Assembly (NCBI GenBank): GCA_035772785.1
Contig: JAOCPU010000002.1
Location: 1,488,001 to 1,552,000, forward strand
Direction of reading: 5' to 3'
DNA from: Phlebiopsis flavidoalba
Taxonomy: Eukaryota > Basidiomycota > Agaricomycetes > Polyporales > Phanerochaetaceae
DNA: 64,000 bases
Of this stretch, positions 60,256-64,000 are shown in pieces (position 1 is the first letter of the stretch; every line of letters begins with the position of its first letter). Position numbers and translations under genes: made by a program. Under the pieces are notes generated by a model. The model was not told where the DNA came from. It saw nothing but the letters and a program-made list of their open reading frames with translations, and did not search any database.

Positions 60256-62696
60256 GAGTTTTCAGCACTCAAGCCTCGCCATCATGCTGATTGATAGATT
60301 AGTCATTATAGGCAACGGTATCTCCGAGGAGTCTGCATCTCATTTTGATCAAGACTTAAGGAACTACACTTTTACTGATGGTGCAATCCCAAGACCTATC
60401 CGATGCCGTGGCTGCTATGTCTTCACCGGCTTACTCTTCGGCTTACATTCATAACACCGCAACCCAGGACGCGGCTGTCAGATCACGGCGGCGGTCTTCG
60501 GGGACGGACTTTTTTTTTTTACACTGCCGTAACAGCGCCATGGTGAACACAGGACAGATGCATCGTTTTGAAGGTGCTTACAGTGTGACGACAACTTTCT
60601 CAAGTCCCTATGCTAAAATTCGCTCTATTGACAGAACACTTACATCTATATGAGCCTGGCGCCGCAAGCGTTTACAATGCTCCACCTTTTTTCCAGCAGA
60701 TCATCCCGCGGCCGAGGGCCTTCAATGGGCCCCAGGCCACAATCCGTGACGGTCCAGCGTCTCACACTCCGCCGGAAAAAAAAAAAAAAAAAAAAAAAAC
60801 CCCGCCTCCTATCATGATATCCGCCCTGGTGAGGACGTCTTGTATGCTACTCAACACACTTGATCGGGGATGTTGAAGGCACCATGCAGTGATCAAGGAA
60901 ATGTCGATGGTCGGACGAAGCAATCGGACAAGTGTTACGCAGCGCAGCTTCAGTCATCCCCACTCACAGAGGCGTTCCCTGGACCCGGCTTGCGCGTCCG
61001 TCGACCTATTCTATGGTTCCTACAGTACACTTACCTCGTTGCAATCTGTTTATTATCGGACGCTTCATAACTTCTAAACACGATAGAATTCATAATAACA
61101 CATTATTTATGTCACAAATTACACGATCAAAAGTGTGGCGTCTTACCTCACTTCCAGTGACTGCAAGCTCCGCTCTCCGAAAACCTACCGCGGAGTTGAG
61201 GGGCAGATCTATGCTATCTTAAAGGAATGCAACTGGCTTGTATGATGGACGGCCGTGAGAAAACACACACAGACGCACACTCTGATTTCGGAACAGGGGT
61301 ACTCGTTACAACGTCACGCACTGCGAGGGGATAACTGCAACACAAGCAAGGGAGATGCAGCGTTTTGCATGGGGTGCACGAAGAGTCAGTCGGCTGGTCG
61401 TTACCCGTACTGCAAATACAGGAAGGTGTGAGAAGTTGGCATCATTGGTCCAGCACAGGCCAGGGAAGTCAGTTCCCGTGGAGTTGTTGGGCGTTTATGA
61501 TTGTGTCTCCTTCGAGCTGCCAATCGGTTGTTGTAGCGGTTTTGTCAAGTGTCAAAGGCTGTGTAGGACGTTGACGCGTTCAGTAGCAAGCGTTTGAGAA
61601 AGAGTCCGGAACCGTCGGCGAGCTGGATAGTTCCATAAATCGTGAAGTATCCTGAAGAGGACTCAGGGCCGAGCACAGGCTGTGACCGTCTGCACATGCC
61701 AGGTCAGGTCCCAGGCTTTACGGTCAATTTTTACTTCAACATACCGTTATTTTGGCAAGTAGAAGTGGAAGACTGGGGGTCCCATTGACATCGCTCTGAT
61801 TTGAAGGACCGCCCGGTAGGGACGGCACCAGGAGGAAGTGGCTGTCGGAGGAGCGGCAAGCCGGGGACGAAACAGTGGGTGTGACTGTGACGTGGGACAA
61901 CCGGATGTGGGGGTAATGCTATAGACCCAGATGCGGTGGCTGCCCCGGGGACACACTGGGAGTTAATCTTTTATCCTTATCAAAAAGAAAATAAGTGGTG
62001 TCAATAGCGAGGACACTTACAGTCATTCAAACACTGTGCACACACTGGGCCTGAGGCACAGGCTGTACTTCCAGACCTTGGTGGCCATTCACTACGTCAG
62101 CGCCACATTACGTAAGCACGATATAGCGATGTACCATCCAATGCCTCCACACTGCCCCCCGAAACTGGGGTTTGAGCCGCGGCGGACCGGCAGCGCAGCG
62201 CACTGATGAGCTCTGCGATTATGATGAGTCTGGTCATAAGCGCGTCTTGAGGAGGACAATGCTTACCATGGGCTTGGCAAGTCGGTTGGCTATAAAAGCA
62301 TGTGTGGCGTACACTTGGTGGTAGTAAGGTTTCGGTAAGTATCATGGTGCGTCAGTCCTCGCGAAGTTGTTCCATGGCGCACTTCTTCCTACTTTCGCGG
62401 AGGCATGATGATGCATTGATGCCTGACCAGCCGGACGAAGCATCATACTCCGTGGTCAGGTTGCCAGTGCATCCCATCTTTTAGACCGGGATAGGTTTCT
62501 GTATCGCCGTCGTGAGCCGCGGACCCTGGAAACAGCGAGAGGTGTGAGAGATCCCGGAGTTGGTTGAGGATCGAGGTGATAGGTGCCCGAACGGTGATGC
62601 ATTACAATATGCTTGTATTTGGATACATTGGTTGTATAATGATAAGTGCGCGACCGAGATTCCGTGATATTATGGTATAGCGGTGAATGAGTCTTT
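60256..62696. other. 2.4 kb without an identified gene
   Basis: Frames at 60378-60653 (MVQSQDLSDAVAAMSSPAYS) and 60610-60876 are open but unassigned. A 24-base A run lies at 60776-60799. A TATAAAAG at 62291-62298 precedes short plus-strand frames (62302-62484) of no known family. The stretch 60610-60876 ends in a reading LLNTLDRGC that parallels the 56.9 kb end of the corresponding stretch after gene A. Confidence 0.35.
60776..60799 (+). repeat. poly(A) run of 24 bases
   Basis: Twenty-four consecutive A followed by CCCCGCC. It may be a simple homopolymer microsatellite or the A-tail of an inserted retroposed sequence. I see no target-site duplication or element body that would decide. Homopolymers of this length are also prone to sequencing error. 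Confidence 0.8.
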
Positions 62697-63374
62697 TTAC
62701 TGACTCTTGATATCCCTCCATATCGGTGTAATAGCTTGTGCAACAGTATTTGCGGCGACCTCCAGACAAGCCACTGAGCTCTTCATCCTCTACGCTTTGC
62801 AGTACCGGCGTGCGCGCCAGCGATCGGGATGGAAAACGCCTGTGACTTCTTCTCGCATGAAGGCTTTGTAGTCTTGCAGCGCGCATATGCGAGCGCACAG
62901 CACAGAAAACGCCTCGACAGACACGACCAGGTAAGTCCACACATCCTCTACAGAGAAGCGTGCCGGCTGAGTAGAAGGAACTGGGCCAGGGCACAGGCGC
63001 GGTAAATGTGACAGCAGGTCCTCAGGCGGTAAATTTTGCATTTGTAACGAACGCCTCGGCCAGCGACTTTGTAAGCGTTCCAGCGCGCGCTGACGTTGTC
63101 CAGGACCGGGGGTGCAAATATCGCTGTGCTCCTGTTCTTGCTGCACGCTTGCGCTCATTGTTCCTCTTGAAATTTTCGCTCTCGCCGATGCTTCCTCTTC
63201 TTGGTTGCCGCTGCTTCTGACGGCGCTCACTGTTTCAAGCTCCCCGTTCGAGCCGCTCGCTGCTCCTGCGCGTTCTCGCTCACGTCTGCCAGTAGTTCCT
63301 CCTGCTTGCGTGCGCTCCCGTTTTCGGCTTCTTGCAGCCTCAGCCTTAAGGGCGCAGCTGTTCGTTGTGCTCAA
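62697..63374 (-). CDS. uncharacterised fungal protein with C-terminal HPDRW motif
   Basis: No named family that I can give. The N-terminal half (from ATG 63374) is Arg/Glu-rich and probably coiled-coil or disordered. A compact C-terminal part follows: AEAFVTNAKF in a shifted frame, EDLLSHLPRLCPGPVPSTQP, ARFSVEDVWTYLVVSVEAFS, VLCARICALQDYKAFMREEV, TGVFHPDRWRARR, then in a shifted frame VLQSVEDEELSGL and VEVAANTVAQAITPIWRDIK, ending SQ and a stop at 62697-62699. From memory, many Agaricomycete hypothetical proteins end in a similar helix with a WHPD(K/R) motif followed by V...V....A..IT..L, so it is probably a lineage-common family. Two frame changes occur (near 62800 and near 62750). The gene may extend upstream beyond 63374. 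Confidence 0.6.
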
Positions 63375-64000
63375 CGTCGTAGCCTGCTCGTAGGCATTGA
63401 GTTCTTGGATGCGCCTGACTCTCTTTCTCCTCTAACTTATGGGATCCTCTTCGGGGCATCGGACATCGGGTTGGTGCGGAGTCGCGGGCTGGCGGGAGGT
63501 GTGGCTAAGACAAGAACACGTTAGCGGACAACAACGAGAAAGAGCATTTGCACAAAACAACGGTTAGGTTTCACGTGCTCGAAAAGCATATGGACGGCAC
63601 AGAAGTACGTAATGTCTCGGTGGAAACTACGTCCGCTCGTTGCTCTCGTCGCTCCTTTTGACGATCGTTTCAGTCATTGTACGCGGCCTTGTCGCTCACG
63701 TTCACGTTTGAGACTTGTTTTTGCGTGTAACTCATTGTCGCCCGCGGCGACCGGCAGCTCTCATTGTCTTATGAGAGGTCGTGATGTGCGTTATGACTAC
63801 TAGTCCCTAGCGTTTTTCGTGTGCGAGTGGGAAGGGGCCTACATGTGGTATCTTGACCGCCGGACGCCTGTCCGGGACCGTTTCCTGGGGGTTTGTGAAG
63901 AGATGACGAATTGGAAGTATGTGACGGATGGTGGATTCGACGTATGTGAGGCGGCTGAGACGTCTGCCAGAAAAAACAGGGGACAGAATGGGGACGATGA
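63375..64000. other. window edge, no identified gene
   Basis: Only short frames. It may hold the 5' part of the minus-strand gene ending at 62697 or its promoter. Nothing recognisable. Confidence 0.35.

Noticed and set aside
60776..60799. Retrotransposon insertion marked by the poly(A) run
   Set aside because: No reverse transcriptase-like reading, no target-site duplication and no repeated body found nearby.

Overview
This window looks like nuclear DNA of a filamentous basidiomycete, most likely an Agaricomycete. The evidence is the gene set: a fungal-type EF-3/New1 ABC ATPase, a Zn2Cys6 regulator, a Pho85-type cyclin, an NDR-family kinase, a GH18 chitinase and a BolA protein. The structure agrees: many short introns of about 45-80 nt with GT-AG ends, genes on both strands, and gaps of 0.5-3 kb. 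I see no rRNA, tRNA, CRISPR array, operon or recognisable transposon.

Layout. 0-10 kb: 2-methylcitrate dehydratase (+) and a Zn2Cys6 transcription factor (+). 12-20.6 kb: a PCL-type cyclin (+), a small uncharacterised protein (-), the N-terminal acetyltransferase NAA50 (+) and a two-finger C2H2 factor (-). 22-33 kb: DNA ligase I (+), an uncharacterised protein (-) divergent from a BolA-like protein (+), and a second C2H2 factor (+). 34-40 kb: a long EF-3/New1/Elf1-type ABC ATPase (+). 43-54 kb: a homeodomain factor (-), an NDR/LATS-type AGC kinase (+) and a membrane-anchored GH18 chitinase (-). 55-64 kb: two tandem copies of an unrecognised five-exon gene (+), then an uncharacterised protein (-).

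The main caveat is reading-frame quality. Most genes identifiable by homology are broken by one- or two-base insertions or deletions, often several per gene and often in compensating pairs. This holds in genes expected to be essential (DNA ligase I, NAA50, the EF-3-like ATPase). It looks like a base-level sequence problem rather than decay of every gene. Gene ends below are therefore approximate unless exact splice sites are given. The homeodomain gene (exons 2-3) and the first tandem copy read cleanly.

The genes are independent fungal housekeeping and regulatory loci, not one pathway. Possible functional links are the NDR kinase next to a chitinase, and a shared promoter between the BolA gene and its divergent neighbour. 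The most novel-looking content is the tandem pair at 55-60 kb.
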